Origin: Stenotrophomonas maltophilia
Lineage (GTDB): Bacteria; Pseudomonadota; Gammaproteobacteria; Xanthomonadales; Xanthomonadaceae
DNA: 64,000 bases
Assembly: GCF_002799155.1 (NCBI RefSeq)
Contig: NZ_NERD01000002.1
Span: 992,001-1,056,000, forward strand
Direction: 5' to 3'
Numbering within the stretch: the stretch's first letter is position 1; each line of letters starts with the position of its first letter. Shown one piece after another: positions 7,700 to 16,360 of the stretch. A program made the position numbers and the translations under genes. The notes below the pieces were generated by a model. The model did not search any database, had not been told where the DNA came from, and saw nothing but the letters and a program-made list of their open reading frames with translations.

Positions 7700-7727
7700 C
7701 CACCAACAGCAGCAGGAATCTGTCGAA

Positions 7728-7829
7728 GGCGGGGTGGGTCCGGTTGCGAGGGTGTCCGCGGCATGGATGCCGCGGCCAAGCCCCCATGGACGGGTTTACG
7801 GCGTCCCTCGCAACCGGATCCGCCCCGCC
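7728..7829. repeat. Long structured palindromic element
   Basis: A 102-nt element with 25-nt outer arms that pair with two mismatches (GGCGGGG...TTGCGAGGG against CCCTCGCAA...CCCCGCC) and a nested perfect hairpin CCGCGGCAT-GG-ATGCCGCGG (7756-7775). The remaining part of the 7579-7895 gap has no open frame worth calling. It could be a bidirectional transcription end or a mobile miniature repeat. Confidence 0.7.
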
Positions 7830-7895
7830 ATCCCACGGATAGCCCGCTTTTGACGTTGACGTTGCCTCTGCGGGTGCAGGGCGCCGCCCTGCCGC

Positions 7896-8462
7896 TTACT
7901 CCAACCCCAGCAGCGGCACCTTCGCCAGGATCCGCGCCCACGGGAACAGCGGCCCCGGATCGCGCTTGCGTGCCACCCTCAGTGCCGCGTCGTCGCTGGC
8001 TGGCACCTGCTCCAGGTCCAGCTGGTCGTGCCCGGCAATCCGCCGCAGCGACGGGTAGCGCGCTACCAGCGCCAGCAACAGCTGCTCCAGCGCCTGCAGC
8101 TGTGCTTCGGTGTAGGGCTCGTCCATCGCCTGCTGGCGGCTGTCGAACCAGTGCGGGTAGCGCCCGGTGTTGACCAGCTCGATTCCCAGCGTATGTGCGT
8201 TCATGCCGCGCACGTGGTGGGCCACGCGTTCCGGTGCCACGTACTGCACTACGCTGCCATCGCGGTCGATGTAGAAGTGGCCGCTGTTGCCGGCACCGCT
8301 GTCGTACAGCACGCGCTCGCCGTAATCGCGGGCCATCGCCAGATCGGGCAGCTCGGTGCAGTGGATCACCACCATCTCCAGCGTGGCCGGGTCGCGCAGC
8401 GGCAGGCGGTCTTCGTAAGGCAGGGGCTGCAGCTGCAGGCCGGGCAGGAGCGGGTTGGGCAT
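7896..8462 (-). CDS. ampD: N-acetyl-anhydromuramyl-L-alanine amidase AmpD
   Basis: A 188-aa Amidase_2 enzyme that strips peptides from anhydromuramyl-peptides in cell-wall recycling. In Stenotrophomonas, loss of an AmpD raises L1/L2 beta-lactamase through AmpR. Predicted zinc ligands are His34, His145 and Asp168, with the conserved Glu95 in TLGIELVN; the spacing agrees with E. coli AmpD (His34, His154, Asp164). No signal peptide is present, fitting the cytoplasmic enzyme. Stenotrophomonas genomes carry more than one ampD; which paralogue this is cannot be settled here. It converges on sseA across a cluster of palindromes. Confidence 0.9.
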   Translation of the reverse strand: MPNPLLPGLQLQPLPYEDRLPLRDPATLEMVVIHCTELPDLAMARDYGERVLYDSGAGNSGHFYIDRDGSVVQYVAPERVAHHVRGMNAHTLGIELVNTGRYPHWFDSRQQAMDEPYTEAQLQALEQLLLALVARYPSLRRIAGHDQLDLEQVPASDDAALRVARKRDPGPLFPWARILAKVPLLGLE

Positions 8463-8534
8463 CCGGCGATGCTAGCATTGCGGCATGAACCTGCCTTCCT
8501 TTTCCTCGTTGGCCCGCTCGCACGGAGCACGTGC

Positions 8535-9062
8535 ATGAGCCGCGGCCACTGCATCCTGTCGCATGGCTTCGAGAGCGGCCCGGAAGCGACCAAGGTCACC
8601 GCACTGGCGGATGTGGCGCAACGGCTGGGCTGGACCCACGAGCGCCCGGACTACACCGACCTGGACGCGATGAGCGAGGTCAGCCGCGTAGGCGACGTAC
8701 CGACCCGCCTGCGCCGCCTGGTCGAGCGCACCGCCATCGCGGCACAGCAGGGCCCGGTGGTGTTGGCGGGCTCCAGCCTGGGCGCCTACATCTCGGCCAT
8801 CGCCTCGCTGCAGGTGCCGGTGGCCGGCCTGTTCCTGATGGTGCCGCCGACCACCATGGGACCGATGCCGGCGCTGGATGCCGCCGCGGTGCCGACCACG
8901 GTGGTGCAGGCCTGGCATGACGACGTAGTGCCGGCCGCCGGGGTGATCGTCTGGGCGCAGGCGCGTTCGGCACAGCTGCTGCTGGTCGACGATGGCCACC
9001 GCCTGGAGCGCCACGTGGAGGCCTCCGCGCAGGCCTTCGAGCGCCTGCTGCGCCAGCTGTGA
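8535..9062 (+). CDS. Small alpha/beta-fold hydrolase
   Basis: A 175-aa cytoplasmic serine hydrolase of the compact YqiA/YcfP-like kind. The motifs are [12 protein letters not shown] near the start, the nucleophile elbow GSSLGAY (Ser about 74), an acid in AWHDDVVP and His in [10 protein letters not shown], giving a complete Ser-Asp-His triad. The substrate is unknown; small esters or thioesters are likely. The ATG has a GGAG site 7 nt upstream and lies 72 nt from the divergent ampD start, so the two share a promoter region. Confidence 0.85.
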   Translation: MSRGHCILSHGFESGPEATKVTALADVAQRLGWTHERPDYTDLDAMSEVSRVGDVPTRLRRLVERTAIAAQQGPVVLAGSSLGAYISAIASLQVPVAGLFLMVPPTTMGPMPALDAAAVPTTVVQAWHDDVVPAAGVIVWAQARSAQLLLVDDGHRLERHVEASAQAFERLLRQL

Positions 9063-9207
9063 AGCCCGGGCGCACGGCGCGCCCGCCCGCATTGACTACA
9101 ATGGCAGCCCCGCCGCCCCCGGCGCGGGCCTGCCGGCCGTGACTACGGCCCTCCTTTCCGACTGGCCCGGCTCCTGTGCCGCGCCCGACCACCTGCGAAC
9201 CGATCCC

Positions 9208-11346
9208 GTGAAATTCTTCGTCTCCTGCGCCAAGGGCCTGGAATACCTGCTTGCCGATGAACTGTCGGCCCTGGGCCTTGGCAAGGCCACTGCCACCATT
9301 GCCGGCGTCAACGCCGAGGGCGAACTGGAGCAGGCGCTGCGGATCGTGATGTGGTCGCGCCTGGCCAGCCGCGTGCTGTGGCCGATCGACGAGTTCGAAT
9401 GCCCGGACGAGCAGGCCCTGTATGACGGCGTGCGTGCGCTGCCGTGGCACGAGCACATCAAGCCGGAGATGACCCTGGCGGTGGACGCGCACGTGTCCGG
9501 CGACAAGATCACCCACGCCCGCTTCGCCGCGCAGCGGATCAAGGACGCCATCGTCGACCGCATGCGCGACGAGGGCCTGGAGCGGCCGTCGGTCAACACC
9601 GACCTGCCGGATGTGCGCGTCAACCTGTCGCTGCGCAAGGGTCGTGCCTCGCTGTCGATCGACCTCGGCGGCGGCCCGCTGCATCGCCGTGGCTGGCGCG
9701 GGGCCGCCCACGAGGCACCGCTGAAGGAAAACCTGGCCGCCGCGTTGCTGCTGCGCGCTCAGTGGCCGCGCCTGCACGCCGCCGGTGGTGGCCTGCTGGA
9801 CCCGATGTGCGGCAGCGGCACGCTGCTGATCGAAGGCGCGCTGATGGCCGCCGACGTTGCTCCCGGCCTGATGCGCCATGGCAGCCTGCCGCCGAGCCGC
9901 TGGCTGGGCTTCGACAGGGCCGCCTGGAAGACCATCCAGAGCGAAGCGCGTGACCGTGAGGCCGCGGGCCTGGCCGCGCTGAAGCCGGTCATCCACGGCA
10001 GCGACATCGACCCGACCGCGATCCAGGCGGCGCGCGAGAACGCTGAGGTCGCGGGCGTCGCCCACGCGATCCGCTTCACCCGCGCCGATGTGGCTGACCT
10101 GGCCACGCCGGAGCAGGAGATCGGTGCGGTGGTCTGCAACCCACCGTACGACGAGCGCCTGGCCGCCGACCCGGCGCTGTACCGCGCGCTGGGCAACGCC
10201 CTGCAGAAGGCCGTGCCGCAGTGGCGTGCCAGCCTGCTGTGCGGCAACGACGAGCTGGCCTTCGCCACCGGCCTGCGCGCGGGCAAGAATTACCAGATGT
10301 TCAACGGCGCGCTGGAATGCGCGCTGATCGTCTGCGATCCGATCGCCGTGCCGGGGCGTGATCCGGCACAGCCGCGCGAACTGAGCGAAGGCGCGCAGAT
10401 GGTGGCCAACCGCCTGCGCAAGAACCTGAAGAAGTTCAAGAGCTGGCGTGCCCGCGAGGACATCACCTGCTTCCGCGCCTACGACGCCGATCTGCCGGAG
10501 TACGCGGCGGCCATCGATGTCTACGAGGAAGACGGTGGCAAGCGCCGCACCTTCCTGCATGTGCAGGAATACGCCGCACCGGCGGCGATTCCCGAGAACG
10601 ACGTGCGCCGCCACCGCAACGAGCTGCTGGCGGCCGCGCGCGAAGTGTTCGGCGTGCCGCCGGAGCAGGTGTCGATGAAGTCGCGCGAGCGCGGCAAGGG
10701 TGGCAGCAAGTACGGCCGCTTTGAACAGCGTGACGAATTCATCGTGGTGCGTGAGAACAACGCGCTGCTGCAGGTGAATCTGTTCGACTACCTGGACACC
10801 GGCCTGTTCCTCGACCACCGCCCGCTGCGCCGGATGATGGCCGAGCAGGTGCGTGGCAAGCGCTTCCTCAACCTGTTCTGCTATACCGGCGTGGCCAGCG
10901 TGCAGGCCGCGGTGGCCGGAGCCGCCAGCACCACCAGCGTCGACCTGTCGGCGACCTACCTGCAGTGGTGCTACGACAACCTGGCGCTGAACGGGCAGGG
11001 CGGAAGCCAGCACCTGCTGGTACAGGCCGATGCGATGGCGTGGCTGGAAGGCGACCGTGGCCAGTACGACGTGATCTTCTGTGACCCGCCGACCTTCTCC
11101 AACTCCGCACGCGCCGATGACTTCGACGTGCAGCGCGAGCAGCTGAAGCTGCTGCGTGCGGCGGTGGCGCGCCTGGCGCCGGGCGGCGTGCTGTACTTCT
11201 CCAACAACTTCCGCCGCTTCAAGCTGGAAGAAAACGCCATTGCCGAATTCGCCCAGTGCCGCGAGATCACCGCGCGCACGATTGGTCCGGACTTCGAGCG
11301 CAACGCGCGCATCCACCGCGCGTGGGAACTGAAGCGGTTGGGTTGA
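9208..11346 (+). CDS. rlmL: Bifunctional 23S rRNA methyltransferase RlmKL
   Basis: A 712-aa fusion enzyme that makes m2G2445 (N-terminal half) and m7G2069 (C-terminal half) in 23S rRNA. In order: a THUMP domain (about 45-155), a first methyltransferase domain with [15 protein letters not shown] and the NPPYDERL catalytic motif, and a second one with [20 protein letters not shown] and CDPPTFSNS. The GTG start gives [19 protein letters not shown], as in E. coli RlmL (702 aa); the longer open frame upstream is not supported. It stands alone, with a repeat block after it. Confidence 0.95.
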   Translation: MKFFVSCAKGLEYLLADELSALGLGKATATIAGVNAEGELEQALRIVMWSRLASRVLWPIDEFECPDEQALYDGVRALPWHEHIKPEMTLAVDAHVSGDKITHARFAAQRIKDAIVDRMRDEGLERPSVNTDLPDVRVNLSLRKGRASLSIDLGGGPLHRRGWRGAAHEAPLKENLAAALLLRAQWPRLHAAGGGLLDPMCGSGTLLIEGALMAADVAPGLMRHGSLPPSRWLGFDRAAWKTIQSEARDREAAGLAALKPVIHGSDIDPTAIQAARENAEVAGVAHAIRFTRADVADLATPEQEIGAVVCNPPYDERLAADPALYRALGNALQKAVPQWRASLLCGNDELAFATGLRAGKNYQMFNGALECALIVCDPIAVPGRDPAQPRELSEGAQMVANRLRKNLKKFKSWRAREDITCFRAYDADLPEYAAAIDVYEEDGGKRRTFLHVQEYAAPAAIPENDVRRHRNELLAAAREVFGVPPEQVSMKSRERGKGGSKYGRFEQRDEFIVVRENNALLQVNLFDYLDTGLFLDHRPLRRMMAEQVRGKRFLNLFCYTGVASVQAAVAGAASTTSVDLSATYLQWCYDNLALNGQGGSQHLLVQADAMAWLEGDRGQYDVIFCDPPTFSNSARADDFDVQREQLKLLRAAVARLAPGGVLYFSNNFRRFKLEENAIAEFAQCREITARTIGPDFERNARIHRAWELKRLG

Positions 11347-11356
11347 GCCGATGCCC

Positions 11357-11456
11357 GGGGTCGGATCCCCTGCGCGAAGCGCAGGGGCTCTGACCCCATC
11401 CGGATCGACGTACCAGGGGGCAGAGCCCTTGCGCTGTGCGCAAGGGATCCGACCCC
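11357..11456. repeat. Inverted pair of REP-like palindromes (copy 2)
   Basis: Second instance of the family seen at 7586-7679. Elements 11357-11397 and 11416-11456 carry the same flanks, GGGGTCGGATCC and GGCTCTGACCCC (inverted in the second, with one T-to-G change), around different perfect stems: CCCCTGCGC/GCGCAGGGG (loop GAA) and CCCTTGCGC/GCGCAAGGG (loop TGT). It lies between the convergent ends of rlmKL and the DUF3325 gene. Confidence 0.8.
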
Positions 11457-11466
11457 GATGGCTCTG

Positions 11467-11796
11467 CTACACCAACGCCGCCAGCAGCCCGGCCACGGGC
11501 AGCGCGATCGCCAGCGATGCGATCCACTTTGGCCGGTACGGGTACAACCCGAACGACAGCACCACGCCACCCAGCGTCATCGTGCCCAGCCACAGCACCG
11601 GGCCCATCGCCCAGCCGTGGTCGACCACGCATAGTGCGAACGCCACCGTCAGCAAGGCCCAGCCCAGTACCCGCCACTGCATGCGTCGTGCCGACGAGGC
11701 TGCAGCCTTGCCGTGCAGGTCGTGCTGGTGCTTTTCCATCGCCAGCGACAACGCGGTGAACGCAGAGAACGAAAGGGTCAATGCCAGCAGCATCAT
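11467..11796 (-). CDS. DUF3325 family inner-membrane protein
   Basis: A 109-aa protein with three hydrophobic segments (about 1-20, 42-60 and 65-108), resembling the DUF3325 proteins often found beside siderophore receptors and PepSY proteins. Its ATG overlaps the TGA of the PepSY gene (ATGA), so it is the last gene of a coupled iron-uptake unit. Its biochemical role is not known; help with iron release or reduction at the inner membrane is an inference from context. Confidence 0.75.
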   Translation of the reverse strand: MMLLALTLSFSAFTALSLAMEKHQHDLHGKAAASSARRMQWRVLGWALLTVAFALCVVDHGWAMGPVLWLGTMTLGGVVLSFGLYPYRPKWIASLAIALPVAGLLAALV

Positions 11797-13427
11797 GCGC
11801 TGGCCTCCGCTTCGGCGGTTTCCGCAGCGTCCACCGCGGCCTTGGGTGCCGCCGCAGCGGCACGCTTCTTCTTTTCGGCCGCAGACAGCGGTGGCGTCCA
11901 GCGCTGCATGCGCCAGCCGCACAGCGCCAGCATCGCACCGAACGCGATCATCGACAGATCGACGCCGGCCAGCACCCAGTCGCCGTTGCGCAGGGTGACG
12001 CCAAGGTGGGCCTGCGTGGTCAGCGCATTGACCGCCGGCACCAGCGCGAACGCGGCCGCGCCCAGGTACAGCTGCCAGGCCCACATCATCCGCTTCGGCC
12101 AGATGAAGGCGGCCAGCAGCGCACCGCCCCAAGCGTAGAAGAACACGTTGGCTTCCGCACTCGAGCGCTCGGCAATGTCCAGCGGCAGCAGACGGTTGCC
12201 CCAGAAGTAGGCGGCAAAGGCAATCGGCAGGCCAGCCACGGTGCCGATGTTCAGCGCGTCGACCAGGCGCAGGCCGAAGCCGATGCGGCCGCTCTTGGCA
12301 TGCTTGGGCCGTTCCTTCACTGCCCACAGCACCACGCCGCTGGCCACCATCAGGCAGCCGACCAGGCCGGACAGGAAGAACAGTGCGCGCAGGCCCCAGT
12401 CGGCGAAGCGCGCCAGGTGCAGGCCGTACAGCACGCCACGGGTGGCGGTGGCGCCGCCGGACGGGGGCGTTTCCCCCAGCAACGTGCCGTTGACCATGTC
12501 ATAGCGCAGCGCCGGGGTGTCGGTGGACAGGCGCTTGCCGTCGCGCTGGCGGATGTCGATCACCGCATTGGCCGCGCCCGGGTTGGACACGGTGAAGCCG
12601 GCCACTTCCACGCCGTGCCAGTGGGCGCGGGCGCTGTCCAGCAATTGCGCGATCGGCAGCGGCGTGGCGCGGCCTTCGGCCGGCGCGGTCACTTCCGGCA
12701 TGCCGCCGAAGGCTTCGCTGAAGAACTTGTCCTCGTCCTGCGGATAGGCGACCTTCACGCCCCACGGCAGGTACATGATCATCAGGGTGACGATGCCGGT
12801 ATAGGTGATCATCGCGTGGTAGGGCAGGGCCATCACCGCGCTGACGTTGTGGAAATCGAGCCAGGAACGCAGGCCCTTGTCCTTGCGGAAGGTGAAGAAG
12901 TCCTTGAAGATTTTCTTGTGGGTGATGACGCCGGTGATGATCGCCACCAGCATGAACATCGCGCAGAACCCCACCAGGTAGCGTGCCCACAGCACCGGGA
13001 TGTAGTGCAGGTCGAAGTGCAGGCGGTAGAAGAAATCACCGCCACGCGTTTCGCGTGCCTTCAGTGCCTGGCCGGTGTTGGGGTCCAGCGTGGCATCACC
13101 AAAACCACCGCGGCGGCCACGGCTGGGGTCGGCCAGCTCCGGTGGCAGCCGCCAGAACATCTGCATGGACGGGTTGCGCGGCTGCGGCAGGGTGACGAAC
13201 CAGTTCTCGGCCTGCGCGGCGTTGGCCTGCAGGTAGTCCACCGCGCGCTGCGCGGCGACATCGATGCTGACGTTGCTGGAGGGCAGCTCCGGGCGCATCC
13301 AGCGGCTGATTTCCTCGCGGTAGTAGCTGGCCGTGCCAGCCATGAAGATCAGCAGCAGCAGCCAGCCGACCAGCAGGCCGGTCCAGGTGTGCAGCCAGGC
13401 CATCGACTGGCGGAATCCGTTCTTCAT
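11793..13427 (-). CDS. PepSY-associated transmembrane protein of iron cassette
   Basis: A 544-aa inner-membrane protein with an N-terminal membrane helix (WLHTWTGLLVGWLLLLIFMAGTASYY), a large periplasmic portion, and further membrane spans towards the C-terminus. HxxTG/LH...W segments such as FHNVSAVMALPYHAMITYTG and LHFDLHYIPVLWARYLVG hold histidines that could bind haem. Such PepSY_TM proteins are common next to TonB-dependent siderophore receptors and are proposed siderophore-iron reductases. The start (MKNGFRQSMAW) overlaps the DUF3649 stop (ATGA). The C-terminal tail is Lys/Ala rich. Function is inferred from family and position. Confidence 0.83.
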   Translation of the reverse strand: MKNGFRQSMAWLHTWTGLLVGWLLLLIFMAGTASYYREEISRWMRPELPSSNVSIDVAAQRAVDYLQANAAQAENWFVTLPQPRNPSMQMFWRLPPELADPSRGRRGGFGDATLDPNTGQALKARETRGGDFFYRLHFDLHYIPVLWARYLVGFCAMFMLVAIITGVITHKKIFKDFFTFRKDKGLRSWLDFHNVSAVMALPYHAMITYTGIVTLMIMYLPWGVKVAYPQDEDKFFSEAFGGMPEVTAPAEGRATPLPIAQLLDSARAHWHGVEVAGFTVSNPGAANAVIDIRQRDGKRLSTDTPALRYDMVNGTLLGETPPSGGATATRGVLYGLHLARFADWGLRALFFLSGLVGCLMVASGVVLWAVKERPKHAKSGRIGFGLRLVDALNIGTVAGLPIAFAAYFWGNRLLPLDIAERSSAEANVFFYAWGGALLAAFIWPKRMMWAWQLYLGAAAFALVPAVNALTTQAHLGVTLRNGDWVLAGVDLSMIAFGAMLALCGWRMQRWTPPLSAAEKKKRAAAAAPKAAVDAAETAEAEASA

Positions 13428-13738
13428 GCCCAGGCCCCCAGCATGCGCGCGACGGCTGCCATCAGCAGGGTGGGAGCGAGGATGCCGACCCACGCACGCA
13501 GCGCACTGCGGGTGGCGAACGCCCACAGCGGCGCGCAGGCGGCCACCAGGATCGCCAGCAGCATCCCGGTCAGCACGGTCTGCCCGCGCGCACCGGGCAG
13601 GGCCACCGCGCAGAACACGCTGGTTACCGAGGCCAGCGCGTAGCCGCCGAAGATCGCCGCCAGCGAGCGTGACAGCACGCTCCAGCGCGGGTTGGAGAAG
13701 AAGGTGCGGGGGCTGGCGGTTGCGGGCGAGCGGTCCAC
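13424..13738 (-). CDS. DUF3649 family small membrane protein
   Basis: A 104-aa protein with three hydrophobic stretches after a short basic head (SVLSRSLAAIFGGYALASVTSVFCAVAL; VLTGMLLAILVAACAPLWAFA; WVGILAPTLLMAAVARML), matching the DUF3649 proteins that accompany PepSY proteins in iron cassettes. I prefer the GTG at 13738 because AGGA lies 7 nt upstream, although an ATG-like frame extends to 13777 inside the preceding terminator hairpin. It is coupled to the PepSY gene by a 4-nt overlap. Confidence 0.72.
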   Translation of the reverse strand: MDRSPATASPRTFFSNPRWSVLSRSLAAIFGGYALASVTSVFCAVALPGARGQTVLTGMLLAILVAACAPLWAFATRSALRAWVGILAPTLLMAAVARMLGAWA

Positions 13739-13760
13739 GGCATTCCTGCAGGTTTCAGTG

Positions 13761-13790
13761 AAAAAGAACCGGCGCACCGCAGCGCGCCGG
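13761..13790 (-). terminator. Terminator or attenuator after the TonB receptor gene
   Basis: On the minus strand CCGGCGCGC pairs with GTGCGCCGG and is followed by TTCTTTTT. It sits between the receptor gene and DUF3649, so it may reduce expression of the three small-cassette genes relative to the receptor. Confidence 0.65.
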
Positions 13791-13845
13791 GGTTGGCCCT
13801 CCGTGGCCGGGCGCCGGTCGCAGAACCGGTGCCATCCATCGAGGA

Positions 13846-16071
13846 TCAGAGCTTCCAGCGCAGTGTCATCGTCACATTGCGCGGTTCGCCCCAGAACACG
13901 CCGTCATAGAAACCGACGCGGTTGTAATACTTCTTGTCCAGCAGGTTGTTCACGTTCACCTGCGCGGTGAAGTTCTCGTTGAAGCGATAGCCCGCCGACA
14001 GGTTGAGCAGGTAGATGTCGCCTTGTTCGATTGCCACCCGGTCGCGCTTGCCGCTGGTCAGGAAATCCGCACGCGGCTTGTTGCTCAGGCTCCAGATACC
14101 GCTCTGCCAGGTGGCGCCACCGCCCAGCCAGAAGCGGCCTTCAGCGCCGCCCGGGCGCCAGCTGGCGTTGAGGCGGAACAGATCGACCGGGATGACGGTG
14201 TTCTGGCGCACGCCCTGCGCATTGCGGCTGACGGTGTGGGTAAAGCCGGCCGCCAGGTTCCAGTTCTCGCCAAGGCTGCCTTGTGCTTCGATCTCCCAGC
14301 CCTTGACCTTGTTGCCCTTGCCGGTGGAGCGGTAGGCACTGGCCCCTCCCGGCAGCGAGTTTTCCGGCACCGAGTCATCGAGCTCGGCAACGTTGTCCTT
14401 CTGGCCCTTGAACACGGCCGCGGAAGCATTCAGCAGACCGTCGAAGAACTCGGCCTTGACGCCGGCTTCCCACATGTCACCGACCACCGGTTCAAGGTAA
14501 TTGTTGTCCCGGTCACGGTAGTTCTGCGGCTGGAAGATGTCGGTGTAGCTGACGTAGCCGCTGAAGTAGCGGTTGAAGTCGTAGATGAAGCCGGCATACG
14601 GAGTCAGCGAGTCGTCCGGCTTGTAGCCGCCGCGCCGCGTATCGGTCAGGCGACCGGCGGCGTCATGGGTGTAGTTCCAGGTGCGCGTTTCCCAGCTGCC
14701 GTAGCGCGCGCCGAGCACCGCGGTCAACGGATCGGCCAGCTGCAGGCGCGTCGCCAGATAGGCCGCGCGCTGGCGCAGTTCGTCTTCAGAAGCCAGATAG
14801 CCCAGGCGGGTGACCTGCAGCGGCGCGACGTCGCCGTTCCAGCGGTGCCAATCCGGTACACGGGTGTAGCTGTCCGGGTAGGCAGCGGTGTCGGTGGCAG
14901 GCACTTCACCCTTGCGCACCGATTGACCGAATCCGAGCACCAGCTCGTGTTCCCGGCCGAACAGCCGGAACGGACCACCGACGTTGAAGTCGAACACCTG
15001 CATGTCGCCGTTCTCGCCGAAGCTGCCGACGAAGGCGCTGATGCCGCTGCCATCGGCATTCGGGTAGCCGGAGGCCCCGTACCACACCGCACCGTCGGTT
15101 TCGCGCTTGGAGCGGGTATAGGCGGCCTTCGCGGTCCAGCCGTTGCCCAGCTGCTGTTCAAGGCGTGCGAATGCGCTCTTTTCGATGATCGGCCAACTGC
15201 TCCAGCGTGCGGAAAGGTTGGTCGAGCGCGGCAGGCTGGCGGGCTGGCCATCGGACCCCCAGTACGGCACCACGCCCCAGGTCACGCCCGTGGTGCGCGG
15301 CGACTGGTACTCGTAGCCGGCCTCGAGCAGGGTCGTGTCGGTAATGTCGGCCTGGACGATGCCGTAGAACACGTCCTTGTCCAGTTTGTAGACATCGCGG
15401 AACGAGTCGCTCTGCTGTTTGGCCGCCACCACGCGCGCGCGGATGCGGCCGTCGAGTGCAACCGGGCCACCGAGGTCGGCCTCCAGGCGCTGGTTGCCCC
15501 AACGCCCGAGGGTCAGGTTGGCGCTCATCTGGAAGCTGTCGGTAGGACGCTTGCGCACGAAGTTGATGGTGCCGGAGGGATCGCCGGCACCGGTGGTCAG
15601 GCCGGTTGCGCCGCGCACCACTTCGATGCGGTCGTAGATCACGCTGTCGGTGTTGGTCTTGATGTACCCACCGAAGGTATTGAGCATCCCATCGACCTGG
15701 AAATTGGTGATGTTGTAGCCGCGCGAGACGTAGTTGATGCGCTCGCTGTCGGTGACCGATACCGCCACGCCGGTGACCTGGCCCATCACATCGGACAGCG
15801 AGAACAGGCCCATGTCGTCCAGGCGCTCGCGGGTGACCACTGTCATCGACTGCGGCGTCTGGCGCAGCGACAGGCCAAGCTTGGTGGCCGTGCTGGCACG
15901 CTTGACCGTATAGCTGTCGACGATATCGCCGTCAGCGGTGACCTGGACCGTATCCAGCGTGCGCGCGGAAGGATCGGCGGTGCCGTCGGCGTGGGCCAGC
16001 GGGGCGATCATCAGTGCGGTCACGGCCAGGGCCAGCAGAGTGGGACGAGGGAGGTTCAGCGGCGTTGCCAT
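13846..16071 (-). CDS. TonB-dependent siderophore receptor
   Basis: Outer-membrane receptor of 741 aa for a ferric siderophore, driven by TonB. It has a signal peptide (...ALMIAPLAHA), a TonB-box-like region near the mature start (TLDTVQVTA), a plug domain (about 60-175: LRQTPQSMTVVTRERLDDMGL, ITNFQVDG, VEVVRGATGLTTGAGDPSGTINFVRKRPT) and a 22-strand-type barrel ending in the usual aromatic-rich terminus (WGEPRNVTMTLRWKL). The plug and GDPSGTINFVRKRPT motif match the FpvA/FoxA/ferrichrome-receptor branch. The ligand cannot be named. A Fur-box-like site lies about 206 nt upstream, and accessory genes follow downstream. Confidence 0.93.
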   Translation of the reverse strand: MATPLNLPRPTLLALAVTALMIAPLAHADGTADPSARTLDTVQVTADGDIVDSYTVKRASTATKLGLSLRQTPQSMTVVTRERLDDMGLFSLSDVMGQVTGVAVSVTDSERINYVSRGYNITNFQVDGMLNTFGGYIKTNTDSVIYDRIEVVRGATGLTTGAGDPSGTINFVRKRPTDSFQMSANLTLGRWGNQRLEADLGGPVALDGRIRARVVAAKQQSDSFRDVYKLDKDVFYGIVQADITDTTLLEAGYEYQSPRTTGVTWGVVPYWGSDGQPASLPRSTNLSARWSSWPIIEKSAFARLEQQLGNGWTAKAAYTRSKRETDGAVWYGASGYPNADGSGISAFVGSFGENGDMQVFDFNVGGPFRLFGREHELVLGFGQSVRKGEVPATDTAAYPDSYTRVPDWHRWNGDVAPLQVTRLGYLASEDELRQRAAYLATRLQLADPLTAVLGARYGSWETRTWNYTHDAAGRLTDTRRGGYKPDDSLTPYAGFIYDFNRYFSGYVSYTDIFQPQNYRDRDNNYLEPVVGDMWEAGVKAEFFDGLLNASAAVFKGQKDNVAELDDSVPENSLPGGASAYRSTGKGNKVKGWEIEAQGSLGENWNLAAGFTHTVSRNAQGVRQNTVIPVDLFRLNASWRPGGAEGRFWLGGGATWQSGIWSLSNKPRADFLTSGKRDRVAIEQGDIYLLNLSAGYRFNENFTAQVNVNNLLDKKYYNRVGFYDGVFWGEPRNVTMTLRWKL

Positions 16072-16277
16072 CGGTGCGATTCCATGCAGGACGAAACAGG
16101 CGATGGAATGCGCAGACGCAGCCGCCGCGTGCTTCGCGCACGCCGCCCCGCGAGTCCCATCGACGGTGCGCCGCCCGCTTGGTGCGGGCGACCCGGTAGT
16201 CGGGGGATGTACACGGGCGAAGGGGCGGGTGGGTGCGTGCTTCCGTGCCCCGCTTGGCTAAGCGTACAACCGATCAG

Positions 16278-16301
16278 CAAATGATAGGCATTCGCATTTC
16301 G
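16278..16301 (-). promoter_or_regulatory. Candidate Fur box for the iron cassette
   Basis: The AT-rich island AAATGATAGGCATTCGCATT resembles the 19-bp Fur consensus (GATAATGATAATCATTATC), most clearly in the AATGATA half. It stands out in a GC-rich gap of 289 nt (16072-16360) upstream of the receptor gene; the rest of that gap shows nothing recognisable. Confidence 0.5.
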
Positions 16302-16360
16302 TTAATCAAGCGTGACGGATTCTCCCCACGCAGGGCGTGCATCGACAGCCGGATGGGTTC

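Noticed and set aside
8680..11316. An 878-aa open frame on the minus strand
   Set aside because: It is fully opposite rlmKL, which has clear domains; the long frame is a by-product of high GC third positions and shows no domain features.
14023..16284. A 753-aa plus-strand frame over the TonB receptor
   Set aside because: It is antisense to a well-supported receptor, is rich in Ala/Val/His low-complexity sequence and has no ribosome site or recognised motif.
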